Shown: positions 28,505 through 39,603, counted from the first letter of the stretch. The stretch: DNA of 64,000 nucleotides from JACCXG01 sp963836735 (GCA_963836735.1 CAWIKP010000031.1:124001-188000), one strand, 5' to 3'. Notes: generated by a model from the sequence alone, not told the origin. Translations and numbers: made by a program.

Positions 28505-29020
28505 ATGCGACGAGTAGGATTTCTGATGATCATCCTGGCGCTGGCAGCCGGGTGCGGCGACGACGACAACCCGACCTCGCCATCGAGCGCGCCCATTCAA
28601 TTCACCGCCCAGCTGAGCCCCGCCAACGAGGTCCCGCCGATCCAGGGTGCGGAAGCCGGCGGCCGTGGCTTCGTCATCATCACGTTCAACGTGCCCCGTG
28701 ACAACAGCGGCGCGGTCACCGGGGCTGGCACGGCGACGTTCGAGATCCAGACGGCGAGCTTTCCGGACGACAGCGCTGCAGTCGCGGCACACATCCATCC
28801 GGGTGAATTCGGCCGCAATGGCGGTGTGCTGGTCACCACCGGTCTTGCGCCGGCCGACCCGATCGACCTGGGCCCGGGTAGCGTGACCCGCACGTTGACC
28901 GCCCCCGTGACCCAGGTTGACGCCACCAACATTGTCGCGAACCCGGGCGCTTATTACTTCAACGTGCACACGCGCAGCAATGGTGGTGGCGTGATGCGCG
29001 GGCAGCTGGTCAGACAGTAG
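28505..29020 (+). CDS. CHRD-domain lipoprotein (copy 1)
   Basis: Start ATG 28505 after GGGAGAAG. A short signal with lipobox LAAGC (MRRVGFLMIILALAAGCGDDD) is followed by one CHRD domain: FTAQLSPANEVPPIQGAEAGG, AHIHPGEFG, and NPGAYYFNVHT...GGVMRGQL at the end. CHRD domains occur in chordin and many bacterial secreted proteins; their ligand is not established. 171 residues. Close paralogue of the next gene. Confidence 0.9.
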   Translation: MRRVGFLMIILALAAGCGDDDNPTSPSSAPIQFTAQLSPANEVPPIQGAEAGGRGFVIITFNVPRDNSGAVTGAGTATFEIQTASFPDDSAAVAAHIHPGEFGRNGGVLVTTGLAPADPIDLGPGSVTRTLTAPVTQVDATNIVANPGAYYFNVHTRSNGGGVMRGQLVRQ

Positions 29021-29149
29021 GCGTTTTCACTGTCGGAGGTTCGCGGGTTCGCGGGTCGCGGCGGTTCGGATCAGCTTTCGGTAGGGCGCCGCTCTGACGC
29101 TTTGCTAATCTATGCAGCTGGACGGCTTCGAAATCCAGGGAGATTAGCG

Positions 29150-29671
29150 ATGCGACGAGCGGCAGTCCTGTTCATGGCTCTGGCTCTGACAGCCGGGTGC
29201 GACGACAACGACAATCCGGCCGGGCCATCGATTACCGGGCCGATCGTGTTCACCGCGCAACTGAGTGCGGCCAGCGAAGTCCCGCCGGTCGCCGGTGCCG
29301 AGGCCAACGGGCGCGGGAACGTGACCATCAGCTTCAACGTGCCGCGCGACCCCAGCGGGGGCGTCACGGGCGCCGGTACTGCCTCGTTCGCAATTCAGCT
29401 GAGCGGCTTCCCCGCCGGGACGCCGGTGATCCTCGCGCACATCCATCCCGGTGCGGCCGGGCAGGTCGGCAGCCCGCTCGTCAACACCAACCTGACGCCG
29501 ACGACGGCGCTCGTGCTGGGGGACGGCACCGTCAACGTGACGCTGACGGCCCCTGTCAACCAGGTGGACGCCACGGCGATCACCGCCAATCCCGCGGCCT
29601 ACTACTTCAACGTGCACACGGCCCTGAACCAGGGCGGCGCGGCGCGCGGGCAGCTGGCGAGGACGCAGTAA
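29150..29671 (+). CDS. CHRD-domain lipoprotein (copy 2)
   Basis: Start ATG 29150 after AGGGAGA. MRRAAVLFMALALTAGCDD has the lipobox LTAGC. The CHRD domain shows FTAQLSAASEVPPVAGAEANG, AHIHPGAAG and NPAAYYFNVHT...GGAARGQL. It is collinear with copy 1 (173 residues, same signal, same ends), so the pair is a tandem duplication. Between the copies lies a GGTTCGCGGGTT-type repeat (29039-29065). Confidence 0.9.
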   Translation: MRRAAVLFMALALTAGCDDNDNPAGPSITGPIVFTAQLSAASEVPPVAGAEANGRGNVTISFNVPRDPSGGVTGAGTASFAIQLSGFPAGTPVILAHIHPGAAGQVGSPLVNTNLTPTTALVLGDGTVNVTLTAPVNQVDATAITANPAAYYFNVHTALNQGGAARGQLARTQ

Positions 29672-29707
29672 GAGCTGCGGTTCGCGAGCCCGCGAGCCCG
29701 ACCATGG

Positions 29708-31358
29708 TCAGTGTCTGGGCACATTCCTATCCATCCCTCTCCCCCTGAACCAGCGATACGCGTACGGATCGAGCTGGATCAGGTGGCGGCCGTTCTCGTC
29801 CGCCTCGCAGTCGTTGGTCCAGAGCAGGTCGGTCAGGAACGTCGATCCCGCGACGCTCGCGTCGAGGCGGGCCACGCGGCTCTTTGGCGTGAAGTTGTGA
29901 ACGATGATCAAAGTGTGGCCGCGCCAGTCGTAGCGCATCAGCAGCACGCCTGATGTGCCCGGATCGAGAATCTTCCAGTCGCCCCAGCTGATCTCGGGGC
30001 ACTCGCGCCGCATCCGGATCTTGCGTTCGACCCAGTTCACCAGCGACTGCGGATCGCGGCGCTGCGCTTCGACGTTGACGCGTTGATAGCCGTAGATCGG
30101 ATCCGAGATCACCGGGCGCACGGTCCGATTCGCGGTCGAGAACCCGCCCTGCTTCTCGCCCGACCACTGCATCGGCGTGCGGGCGGACTCGCGTTCCGGG
30201 AGCGACAGATCGTCGCCAATGCCGATCTCATCGCCGTACTGCAGCATCGGCGTTCCCGGCAGCGTGAACAGCAGGCTGAACGCCAGCTCGATCCGGCGGC
30301 GGTCGTTGTCGAGCATCGGCGCAAGCCGTCGCCGGATGCCCCGATCGTAGAGCTGTATTTCCTTCGAGGGCCCGAATGCGTCGAAGACCCGCTGCCGCTG
30401 GGGCGGGGTCAGCCGGCCCAGGTCGAGCTCGTCGTGGCTGCGCAGGAAGTTCACCCATTGCGCCGCGGGCGGCCGCTCGTAGGTGGCTTCGAGCGCACGC
30501 ACCAGCGGCTGGATGTCTCCGGTCGCCAGCGCATAGAACAGCCGCTGGTTCACCGGGAAGTTCAGCATCAGCTGCAGGCGGTCGCCCAGCTCGCCGAAGT
30601 ATTCGAGGCTCTCATCCGGCGGGACGTTGGCCTCGGCGAGCAGTACCGCGTCGCGCCGCCGCCACTGCAGGAAGTCGCGCATCTCGTGGAGCAGCTCGTA
30701 GTCCTTTCGCGGCGCGACACCCGCACCCTTGCGCTCGATCAGGAACGGCACCGCGTCCATGCGGAAGCCGGACACGCCCATCTGCAGCCAGAACCCCATG
30801 ATGCGGAGAATCTCGGTGCGTACCGCGGGATTGGTCGTATTCAGATCCGGCTGAAAATCGTAAAAGCGATGGAAGTAGTACTCCCCGGCCGCCGGATCGC
30901 GAGTCCACGTCGCCTTCTGCACGCCGGGAAACACCATCCCTTCGTTCCAGTTCGGAGGCCGCTTCTTCGACCACACATACCAGTCGCGGTAGGGCGACGA
31001 CGGGTCCTTCCGCGCCGCCTGGAACCACGGATGCCGGATTGACGTGTGATTCACGACGAGATCGACGATGACGCGCATGCCGATCTGCTCGGCGTGGTTC
31101 ATGAAGTCGGTGAACTCGCCGAGCGTGCCGTGCTTCGGGATGGACGTTGTAGAAATCCGAAACGTCGTAGCCGTTGTCCTTGTTGGGAGACGGGTAGAAC
31201 GGCTGCAGCCAGAGGCAGGTGACCCCGAGGCCGGCGAGGTAGTCGAGCTTGCGCGTCAGGCCGCCGAAGTCGCCGATGCCGTCGCCGTTGCTGTCGAGAT
31301 ATTTCTCGACGTCGAGGCAGTAGATGATGGCGTTTTTGTACCAGAGATCGTCAATCAT
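29708..31358 (-). CDS. GH13 alpha-glucan enzyme, trehalose-synthase-like, one frameshift
   Basis: Begins MIDDLWYKNAIIYCLDVEKY. After a repair near 31140 it continues through VDLVVNHTSIRHPWF, the nucleophile motif GFRMDAVPFL, the acid/base LLAEANV and the third carboxylate in LRSHDELDLG, ~549 residues. DSNGDGIGDFGGLTRKLDYL and RDWYVWS are typical of maltose alpha-glucosyltransferase (TreS) and close GH13 relatives. It would interconvert maltose and trehalose in the cytoplasm; exact specificity cannot be proven. No maltokinase domain is attached. Convergent with the CHRD genes. Confidence 0.87.
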
Positions 31359-31399
31359 GCTCTTGTTTGTTTCGCGGGGCCCCACCCCCGCGAAACCGG

Positions 31400-31591
31400 G
31401 CGGGGCCCCACCCCCGCCCGCTGCCAGCGCTCGCTTCGCTCGCGCCGGTGGTTAGCCGCATCAGGCTGCTTGGATTAGCAATGCGTCCGAACAAACCGCC
31501 ACAGAATGCTGATCCAAGCGGCTAAGAGCAACTAACCAGCGGCGCCGAGCGAAGCGAGGCGCTGGCAGGCGCCGCGGGGGTGGGGCCCCGG
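31400..31591. repeat. ~190-bp imperfect inverted repeat (MITE-like hairpin)
   Basis: Outer arms GGGGCCCCACCCCCGC (about 31402) and GCGGGGGTGGGGCCCC (about 31574-31589) continue inward through CTGCCAGCGC / GCGCTGGCAG, CGCTTCGCTC / GAGCGAAGCG and GGTTAG / CTAACC. An inner pair GCTTGGATTAGCA / TGCTGATCCAAGC follows. The whole can fold as one long hairpin. No ORF inside. Lies between the GH13 gene start and the PQQ gene end. Confidence 0.75.
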
Positions 31592-31661
31592 CGCGCAAAC
31601 CAAATAATGCTGACAGTAGGGCCGAATCACCCGGCTGCCCGTCCCAGAGGGTCCCGCAGAT

Positions 31662-33047
31662 TCACTTCCTCCCTATCGCAAATAGATGCCGTTCCCCCCG
31701 CACATACATCGTGTCGCCCGCCAGCGCCGGCGTGGCCATCAGCGGCTCGCCCATCGGGTAGCGGCCGAGCATCTCGAACGAGCGGCCGGCCCCGACGACG
31801 AAGATGTCGCCATCCTCGCTCGACAGGTAGATGCGGCCCCCGGCTGCGACCGGTGACGCGCTGAAGCCGCTGCCTTCGTGCGGGATGCGCTGGCGGTACA
31901 CGTCGGCTCCGGACCGCAGGTCGTAGGCATCGAGCAATCCCTGATTCGCGAGCACGTAGAGGAGCCCGTCGTAGATCAACGGCGTCGGCATGTACGAGCC
32001 GCGGCCGGTCTTGCTCCACAGCACGTGGGCGTTCGAGGTCTGGTCCGGCGCGAGCGTGATGTCGCCGGATGCGCCCGGCTTGATCGCGAAGACCGGACGT
32101 TCCGGCGCGCGCCCGCTGGCGACGACGATGACGTCGCGGGTGAAGACCGGAGTCGGGGCGGTGATCTTGGAGCTGCCGCCGAGGCGCCAGCGCTCGACGC
32201 CGGTGTCGGGATCGTACCCGCGGATGAAATTCGACGCGTTGGTGATCAGCTCGGCGGGCCGTCCGCCTTGTGCCGGATACACGGTCGGCGTCCCCCAGGA
32301 CGGCAGTTCCTTCCGGACCGTCTTCCAGACCGTGGCACCCGTGTCGATGTTGGCCGCGAGGACGAACGATTCGTCCTGCGTGTCGCACTGAACGATCGCC
32401 AGGTTCTTGTAGATGATCGGGGAGCTTGCGGTGCCCCACTCGTACTCCGGAAGGTCGTACGCGCCGGTGTTCAGGACTCCGAGGTCCTTCTTCCATACGA
32501 CGCGGCCGTCCATGTCGAAGGCGTAAAGCCCCTGCGACCCGAAGAACGCGACCACGCGTCGCCCGTCCGTGGCGGGGGTGGCGTTGGCGTAGGTCGCCTT
32601 GATGTGCCGCTTCTCGCGAGGCACGCCCTCGTACGCCGTCTGCCGCCAGATCACCTGGCCCGTGCGTCGATCGAGCGCCATCACCACCCAGCGCTGGACG
32701 GACTTGTCCTCGGATGCCGTCCCCTCACCGTAGAGTCCCGGCTTGAACGTCGCATTCGCCTGGCTGCTGATCGCGGTCGTGACGAAGACCCGATCTCCCC
32801 AGACGATCGGGCTCGAATGCGCCAGCCCCGGCACCTCCGTCGTCCAGCGCACGTTCCGGCTGTCTTTCACGCTCCAGCTGTCGGGCAGCCGCACGCCTTC
32901 GCCGACGCCGGAGGCCGAGGGGCCACGAAATGACGGCCACCGATCGACCTGATTCTGCGCACGGGGCACCTGCGCCAGAAGGAATACGACCAGGACCGTG
33001 AGCGCCGCAGCGAGAGGCGCCGCCGGGGAGTGGCGGACGAATCTCAT
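31662..33047 (-). CDS. exported PQQ/BamB-like beta-propeller protein
   Basis: An intact 461-residue protein. Signal peptide (LAAALTVLVVFLLAQVPRAQ), then WPSFRGPSASGV and repeated blades: VVMALDRRTGQVIWR, GLYAFDMDGRVVWKKDLG, NFIRGYDPDTGVERWRLGG, GLLDAYDLRSGADVYRQ. Each has the A-x-D-x-x-T-G-x-x-x-W type of PQQ repeat. It could bind PQQ or act as a scaffold. Members are common in Acidobacteriota and Planctomycetota, function unknown. It begins one base after the stop of the upstream cyclotransferase gene. Confidence 0.85.
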   Translation of the reverse strand: MRFVRHSPAAPLAAALTVLVVFLLAQVPRAQNQVDRWPSFRGPSASGVGEGVRLPDSWSVKDSRNVRWTTEVPGLAHSSPIVWGDRVFVTTAISSQANATFKPGLYGEGTASEDKSVQRWVVMALDRRTGQVIWRQTAYEGVPREKRHIKATYANATPATDGRRVVAFFGSQGLYAFDMDGRVVWKKDLGVLNTGAYDLPEYEWGTASSPIIYKNLAIVQCDTQDESFVLAANIDTGATVWKTVRKELPSWGTPTVYPAQGGRPAELITNASNFIRGYDPDTGVERWRLGGSSKITAPTPVFTRDVIVVASGRAPERPVFAIKPGASGDITLAPDQTSNAHVLWSKTGRGSYMPTPLIYDGLLYVLANQGLLDAYDLRSGADVYRQRIPHEGSGFSASPVAAGGRIYLSSEDGDIFVVGAGRSFEMLGRYPMGEPLMATPALAGDTMYVRGERHLFAIGRK

Positions 33048-33048
33048 G

Positions 33049-33840
33049 TCAGGATGGCTTGTGCGTGATGCGGATTTCGAAGATGCGGGGCCATAACTTG
33101 CCGGTGACGAACAGGCGATCGCCGGCAGCGTCGTACGCGATCCCGTTGAGAACGTCCACTCCGCCGGCTTCGCGCGGATCGAGCAGGCCGTGGAGATCGA
33201 TCCAGCCCGTGACGCGCCCCGTCCTCGGAGCGATAATCGCGATGCGGTCGGTCGTCCAGACGTTTGCGTAAATCTGCCCTTTCACGTACTCGAGCTCGTT
33301 GAGATTGGCGACGGGCCGGCCGCCGTCACGAACGGTCAGCGTGCCGGTCTGGCGCAGCGTCTCGGGATCGAAGAACTTGAGGGTGCCCGTCGGCGACCCG
33401 TCGCTCATGATCAGGCGAGTCGCGTCGTGCGTGAGGCCCCAGCCTTCACCGGTGTACTGGAAGGTGCGCTGTTTCTGGAACGTCTGGCGGTCGTAGACGA
33501 AGCCCACTTCGGACTGCCAGGTCAGCTGGATGATGCGGTTCTTCCAGACGGTGATGCCTTCGCCGAAATAGCGCGCGTCGAGGGGTTGCCCCTGCAGGAC
33601 TTCTCCGGTCTCGAGCTTTACCCTGCGAATGCCCGAGGACCCGTTCCGGCCGGTGCTCTCGTAGAGAACGCCGTTGACGTACTCGAGTCCCTGCGTGAAC
33701 GCATCGCGATCGTGCGGGTAGCTGCGGACGACGGTGTAGCCGTAGAGCGCGGGCGGCGCACCAGGCGGTTTCTGCTGAGGTGACGCGGCCGTGCCGGCCG
33801 AGAGCATGGCAGCGGCCAGGACGGCAGGGGCGATGCGCAT
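33049..33840 (-). CDS. glutaminyl-peptide cyclotransferase (plant-type fold)
   Basis: An intact 263-residue protein with signal peptide (VLAAAMLSAGTAA). Motifs of the beta-propeller glutaminyl cyclase family: YPHDRDAFTQGLEY, LYESTGRNGSSGIRRV, YTGEGWGLTHDATRLIMSDG, NLNELEYVKGQIYANVW, LNGIAYDAAGDRLFVTGK. It converts N-terminal glutamine to pyroglutamate, outside the cytoplasm. It is followed at once by the PQQ propeller gene, likely co-transcribed. Confidence 0.93.
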   Translation of the reverse strand: MRIAPAVLAAAMLSAGTAASPQQKPPGAPPALYGYTVVRSYPHDRDAFTQGLEYVNGVLYESTGRNGSSGIRRVKLETGEVLQGQPLDARYFGEGITVWKNRIIQLTWQSEVGFVYDRQTFQKQRTFQYTGEGWGLTHDATRLIMSDGSPTGTLKFFDPETLRQTGTLTVRDGGRPVANLNELEYVKGQIYANVWTTDRIAIIAPRTGRVTGWIDLHGLLDPREAGGVDVLNGIAYDAAGDRLFVTGKLWPRIFEIRITHKPS

Positions 33841-33895
33841 GCGGCTACTGTATCAGTCGTCCGGGTCCTCAGAGAGTGGGCGCGAACGGGCGCTG

Positions 33896-33989
33896 TCAAC
33901 TCCCAATTCCCAATTCCCAACTTCCAAGATACTTACAGCCGCTCGACTGAGATCAGTTTGGGCGTTGGGAGTTGGAAGTTGGGAGTTGA
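33896..33989. repeat. inverted repeat of AACTCCCAATTCCCAA-type units
   Basis: Left arm 33896-33927 and right arm 33957-33989 are complementary runs of 7-bp degenerate units (TTCCCAA / TTGGGAG). The same family recurs at 59497-59645. Located between divergent genes. Confidence 0.8.
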
Positions 33990-34056
33990 CTGGATTTTTC
34001 AGGGACCTGTCAGACCCGGCCGACATTCCGTTACCATCTCGCGGCATGAGCCAGCC

Positions 34057-37000
34057 ATGAAAAAGATCATCCCGTTGCTGACCGTCTCAATCGTTCTCGT
34101 CTGGATTGCCGCCACCCGTTCGGTTCAAACCCGAACGTTGCAGGCGCAGACCGGCGCCCGCGTCGGCCAGGAGCTTCACGGTCCGCCAGGATGCGAAGGC
34201 GGGGACGATAGCCGTGTTCCGCGCCGGCGGGCGCACCGCGCTCGTCACCCAGCATGCCCGGCCGGATGAGCGGCCGTATCTGCATCCGATCTCCGCACCC
34301 GACGGACGCGGCATCCTCACCGAAGACAAGCCTGCTCACCACCCGCATCAGACCGGCCTGTACTGGGGATTCACGCGGCTCAACGGCCGCGACTACTTCC
34401 ACAACCCGGGCCCGCAGTTCTGGCGTCGCGTGTCGGCGACAGTGCTGCAGGCGAGCGGCGAGGAGGTGCGGTGGCAGACCGTGTACGACCTGCTGGACGA
34501 AGGCGGCCAGGCCGTGCTGACCGAGACCCAGCGCTGGGCGATGCGCGAGAAGAACGGCGCGATTCAGCTCGACCTCACCTGGCGCGGCGAGGCGAAGACC
34601 GACGTCACCATCGGCAAGTACGACTACGGCGGCCTGTTTCTTCGGATGCCGTGGCGCGAGGGGATCAAGGGCGAGGTCATGAACGCCGCGCGGCAGCGGA
34701 ACGAGCGAGCCGAGGGCCAGCGCGCCATGTGGGTCGACGCCGCCATGCAGGTGCCCGGCCGCGACGATCTCGCCCACATCGCGATCTTCGATCACCCGGA
34801 CAACGCCGGCTATCCGCAGATGTGGCGCGTCGACGATCAGCTCGGCGTAGGCCCGGCGCGTTCGCGCGCCGGCGACTGGACGATTGCCCGGAACCAGACC
34901 GAGGTCATCCGGCATCGCCTGCTGGTGTATACCGGTGGTCCGCTGAACGACATCGACATGACCGCGGCGTGGAAGGACTACACCAACAACGCGACGACAA
35001 CCGTGCTCTGGGGCATTGCGCAGCGTGAAGGCCGGGAGGCCACACTGCTCACGCCCGAGCAGGCGGTCGCCCAGATGACGACGCTCGACGGCTATACAGT
35101 GAACGCGTGGGCCAACGAGCCGATGATCACCCAGCCGATGGCGTTCTGCTGGGACGATCGCGGCCGGCTCTGGATCGCCGAGAACCGTGACTATGAGTCG
35201 CGGGTGGCCGGCTTCTCGAATCACGGCGACAGCCGCATCCTGATCCTGGAGGACACCGATCATGACGGCGTCGCCGACAGCCGGAAGGTGTTCCTCGAAG
35301 GCATCCCCTTCCCCGCCGCAATCGCGGTCGGCTTCGGCGGGCTGTTCCTCGGCGCGCCGCCCAACCTGTTGTTCGTGCCGGACCGCGACAACGACGACAA
35401 GGCGGACATGTCGGACATCGAGGTGCGGCTGACCGGCTGGGGCATCCAGGATCGTCACGAAACGATCAACAGCCTGCACTGGGGACCCGACGGCTGGCTC
35501 TACGGATTGCAGGGATACGCGACGAGCTCGAAGATTCGGAAGCCGGAAGGCAAGGGCCGCATCTACAAGGCGAAGGAACCGTTTCCGAACGTGATGGCCG
35601 GCGACGGCGTCGAGATCAACGGCGGCGTCTGGCGGTATCACCCGACCCGCGACGTCTTCGAGGTCGTCGCCCACGGTTTCAGCAATCCCTGGGGGATCGA
35701 CTACGACGCCAAAGGGCAGCTGCTCATCAGCGCCTGCGTCATTCCACACCTCTTCCACGTGATTCCCGGCGGCATTTACATGCGCCAGGGCGGCCAGCAC
35801 TTCAATCCGTACGTCTACAGCGATATCCAGACCATCGCCGATCACCGGCATCGATCCGCTCACGGCGGCGCCCGCGTCTATCAGTCGGATGCCTTTCCGC
35901 AATCGCAGGCGGGCCGCATCTTCATGGCGAACATCCACGAGCATGCGGTGCTGTCCGACGTGCTCGAGCGCAAGGGATCGGGCTTCGTCGCACATCACGG
36001 CGACGACTTCATGATGGCGAACAACGCGCACTGGATCGGCTTCAGCCTCGAGATCGGTCCGGACGGAGCCCTCTATGTGCTCGACTGGCACGACGGCGAC
36101 ATCTGCGGGCAGGACATCCTGCACAAGGACACCGGACGGGTCTTCCGGATCGCGCCGAAGCAGTCGCTCGCCAGGGCGTGGCCCGGCCGCTACGGCGATC
36201 TCCGCGACGCTGACAGATGCCCAGCTCGTCGCGCTTCAGGAGAGTCCGAGCGACTGGCACGCCCGCCGCGCGCGGGTCATCCTTCAGGGCCGCGCCGCTG
36301 CCGGGAAGCTGGCGCCTGAAACCCACGACCAGCTGCGGCGCCTGTTCACCTCGTCTACGAACGCCGACTGGCGGCTGCGTGCGATGTGGGGCCTGCACGT
36401 CACCGGCGGCTGGACCCCCGAGCGGCTCGGCGCAGTCGCTCGACGATCGGGACGAATACATCCGTGCCTGGGCGATTCAGCTGCTGACCGAAACCGGCAC
36501 GCCTGCAGGCCCGGTGCTCGACAAGTTCGCCGAGCTCGCACGCAGCGACGGATCGGCCGTCGTGCGCCTCTATCTCGCCTCGGCGCTGCAGCGAATCGAC
36601 AAGGCACAGCGCTGGCCGCTCGCAACCGGACTGATGGCGCGCAGCGAAGACGCCGACGACGAGAACATCCCGAAGCTGACCTGGCTCGCGGTCGAGCCGC
36701 TGGTCAAGGACCAGCCCGCGGTCGCGCTCGAGCGTGCCTCGCAGAGCCACGTTCCGCTGATCGCCCGGTTCATCGCGCGCCGCGCCGTGGATGCGAACGC
36801 GATCGAGCCCGTCGTCGCCGCGCTGGCAAAGAGCCCGAAGAGCGCAGACCAGTCTGCTCGAAGGCCTGCGGGACGGTCTCGAGGGACGCTTCGATGCGGC
36901 CGCGCCCCCGAACTGGACGGCGGTTTACGGCCAGCTGAAGCGGGCCGATTCACGCACCGCGGCGCTTGCCGGTCGAGGTCGCCCAACAGTTTGGCGACAC

Positions 37001-37901
37001 CGAGCTCGCCCGCCAGCACCTGGCGACACTCCGCCGGACCGACGCTTCATCGGCGGAACGCCGCAAGGCGCTGCTCGCGCTCTCGGCGCAGCGGCGTACG
37101 CAGCTGACACCGGAGCTGCCCGCCGTGCTGGACGATCCGGCGCTCCGCGTGGACGCCATCCGCGCGATTGCGGCATACGACGATGACGGGCTCGGACGAC
37201 TCCTGATCGACCGCTACAAGACCTTCAACGCCGCCGAGAAAGCCGAGGCGATCCAGACACTGACCTCGCGGCCGCGGTATGGCCGGATGCTCACCGATGC
37301 CATTGCCAGGAGCGTGGTGCCGAAAACCGACATCCCGCCGTATGCGGCCCGCCAGCTGCTGCGGGTCGTCGGCACGCGGTTCGTCGAGGTGTGGGGACCA
37401 GTCGAAGGGGCGAACAACGAGCGCACTTTCTCGCGCTATCGCGGGCTGCTCAACGAAACGGCGATGTCGGCCGCCAACCCGAAGAACGGCCGTGGTGTGT
37501 TCCAGCGGACCTGCGCCGCGTGCCACAAGCTGTATGGCGAGGGAGGCACGCTCGGTCCGGATCTGACCGGCTCGAACCGGAGCAACCTGAACTGGCTGCT
37601 GTTCAACGTGCTGGAGCCGAACGCCGAAGTGCAGGACGCCTACAAGATGGTGGTCCTCACGACCCGCGACGGCCGCACCTACAGCGGCAGCGTCGTCGGC
37701 GAAACCGATCGCCAGGTCACGCTGCGAGTCGCCGGACGCGAGGCGCCGGTGGTGGTCAGCAAGTCGGAGATCCAGTCGCGCGAAGCGACTTCGGTGTCGA
37801 TGATGCCACCCGGCCTGCTCGACCCGCTCGCGGACAACGAAGTCATCGATCTCGTCGGGTATCTGAAGACGACGGCTCCGCGTCAAATGAGTTTCCCGTA
37901 A
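34057..37901 (+). CDS. large secreted fusion: PmoA-like domain, dehydrogenase propeller, HEAT repeats, cytochrome c (frameshifts)
   Basis: About 1,280 residues from MKKIIPLLTVSIVLVWIAA (signal). Domains in order: a PmoA-like (DUF6807) beta-sandwich at ~residues 45-330 (HHPHQTGLYWGFTRLNGRDYF, DYGGLFLRMPW); a PVC-type membrane-bound dehydrogenase propeller at ~340-700 (MAFCWDDRGRLWIAENRDY, SLHWGPDGWLYGLQG, GFSLEIGPDGALYVLDW); HEAT-like helices (YIRAWAIQLLTETG, ALRVDAIRAIAAYD); and a C-terminal heme domain with CAACH and later Met residues. Repairs near 34165, 36200, 36435, 36860 and 36970 are needed. Such proteins are thought to oxidise sugars or sugar derivatives; the PmoA-like fusion is less usual. 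Confidence 0.85.
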
Positions 37902-37955
37902 CCAGTTGCCAGTTGCCAGGAGTGCTCTTCTGGCTACTGGAAACTGGTTACTGGC
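37899..37955. repeat. inverted repeat of AACCAGTTGCCAGTT units
   Basis: TAACCAGTTGCCAGTTGCCAG (37899-37920) faces its complement CTGGCTACTGGAAACTGGTTACTGG (37930-37955). It begins at the stop codon of the cytochrome fusion gene. The same family is at 50461-50494 and 51832-51908. Confidence 0.8.
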
Positions 37956-38001
37956 GACTCTGCTACGATAGAAACTCCCTGCATTCATCCCTGGAGAAGC
38001 G

Positions 38002-39603
38002 ATGTTCAGATCGGCCACTGCGGGCGTGATCGCCCTGCTGCTCACCATTGCCCCGCTCGGCGGACGCGAACCCGTCAACGACGAAATCAACGCGCGAATC
38101 CGCAAGGAAGGCCGCGAGAACTCGCAGATCCTCCGGACCATGCACTACCTGACCGACGTGTATGGACCGCGGCTGACCGGCTCGCCGAATCACAAGGCCG
38201 CAGCCGAGTGGACGATCAAGCAGATGACCGAGTGGGGGTTGACCAACGGCCGCCTCGAGCCGTGGGACTTCGGACATCCCGGGTGGATGAACGAGCGCTT
38301 CTCGGGCTTCATCGTCTCACCGGTCAAGGACAGCCTCGTTGGCGAAGTGCTCGCGTGGACGCCATCGACCAAGGGGGTGGTGACTGCCGATGCCGTGCAG
38401 ATCGTGCCGCCCGATCGGCCCACGCAGGAGGCGATGACGCAGTGGGTTGCGGAGACGACACCCAGGGTCAAGGGGCCACATCGTCCTGGTCGGCCGCCAC
38501 ACCCTCGTCCCGGTCACGTTCAACAAGTCGCCGCTGCGGCGCGATGACGAGTCGCTGCGCCGCCAGTATCAGCCCGATGCCGGTCCGGCAGCGGCGGGCC
38601 CGCAAGGCCGGCCGCAGGGCCGCGGCACTGCGGCCGCCGCCCCTGATCCCGGACAACTGAGCGCGACCGCGGTCGCGGAACAGGTCGATGCGATGCTCGT
38701 GGCGGCAGGAGTGCTGGTGCGCATCAACGATGCCGGCCGCGATCACGGCCAGATCCGCGCGTTCAACAACCGCACCTTCGATCTGGCGAGGGCCGTGCCC
38801 ACGGTCGTGCTCCGCAACGAAGACTACGGCCGCATCTCACGCATCCTCGCCGACGGCACACCGGTGCGCCTGGAGTTCAACATCGTGAACCAGTCCTATC
38901 CCGAGGGCCGGACGTCGTACAACGCGATCGCCGAGATCCCAGGCACCGACAAGGACGACGAAGTCGTGATGCTCGGCGGTCACCTCGACTCGTGGCACAG
39001 CGCGACCGGCGCCACCGACAACGCGATCGGCTGCGCCGTGATGATGGAAGCCGTGCGCATCCTCAAGGCCATCGGCGTGCAAGCCGCGCCGCACGATTCG
39101 CGTGGCGCTCTGGAGCGGCGAAGAACAGGGGCTGCTCGGCTCGAAGGCCTACGTGAAGGAGCACTTCGGCACTGTTCGAGGATCCGAAGCCGGAGTTCGC
39201 GAAGTTCGCCGGCTACTTCAACGTCGACTCCGGCACCGGCCGCATCCGCGGCGCGAGCGTGTTCGGGCCCGACGAAGCCGCCGCCGTGCTGCGGGAAGCG
39301 CTCGCGCCCTTCGCGGATCTCGGCGTGATGGGCGCCTCGACAACGCGCAGCCGCCGCTCGGGCGGCACCGACAGCACGTCGTTCAACGAAGCGGGGCTGC
39401 CGGGCATCGGCCTGAGCCAGGATCCGATCGAGTACGGCACCTACACCTGGCACACCAACCTCGACACCTACGAGCGCATCGTCGAGGAGGACGTGAAGAA
39501 GTCGGCGATCGCGATCGCCGCCGCGGTGTATCACCTGGCGATGCGCGACGAGATGCTGCCGCGCTTCAGCAAGGAGCAGATGCCGGCGGCGACGGCGCGG
39601 TAG
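38002..39603 (+). CDS. secreted M28 family peptidase (frameshifts)
   Basis: Start ATG 38002 after GGAGAAG, signal FRSATAGVIALLLTIAPLGG. N-terminal region YLTDVYGPRLTGSPNHKAAAEW; zinc motifs GGHLDSWHSATGATDNAIG, WSGEEQGLLGSKAYV, FNVDSGTGR and TWHTNLDTYE follow the M28 order. Repairs near 38475, 39100 and 39170 give ~535 residues. An insert rich in Gly/Pro/Ala (AAAGPQGRPQGRG) sits in the mid region where a PA-like domain usually lies. It would cleave peptides or amino acids in the periplasm or outside. Confidence 0.87.
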
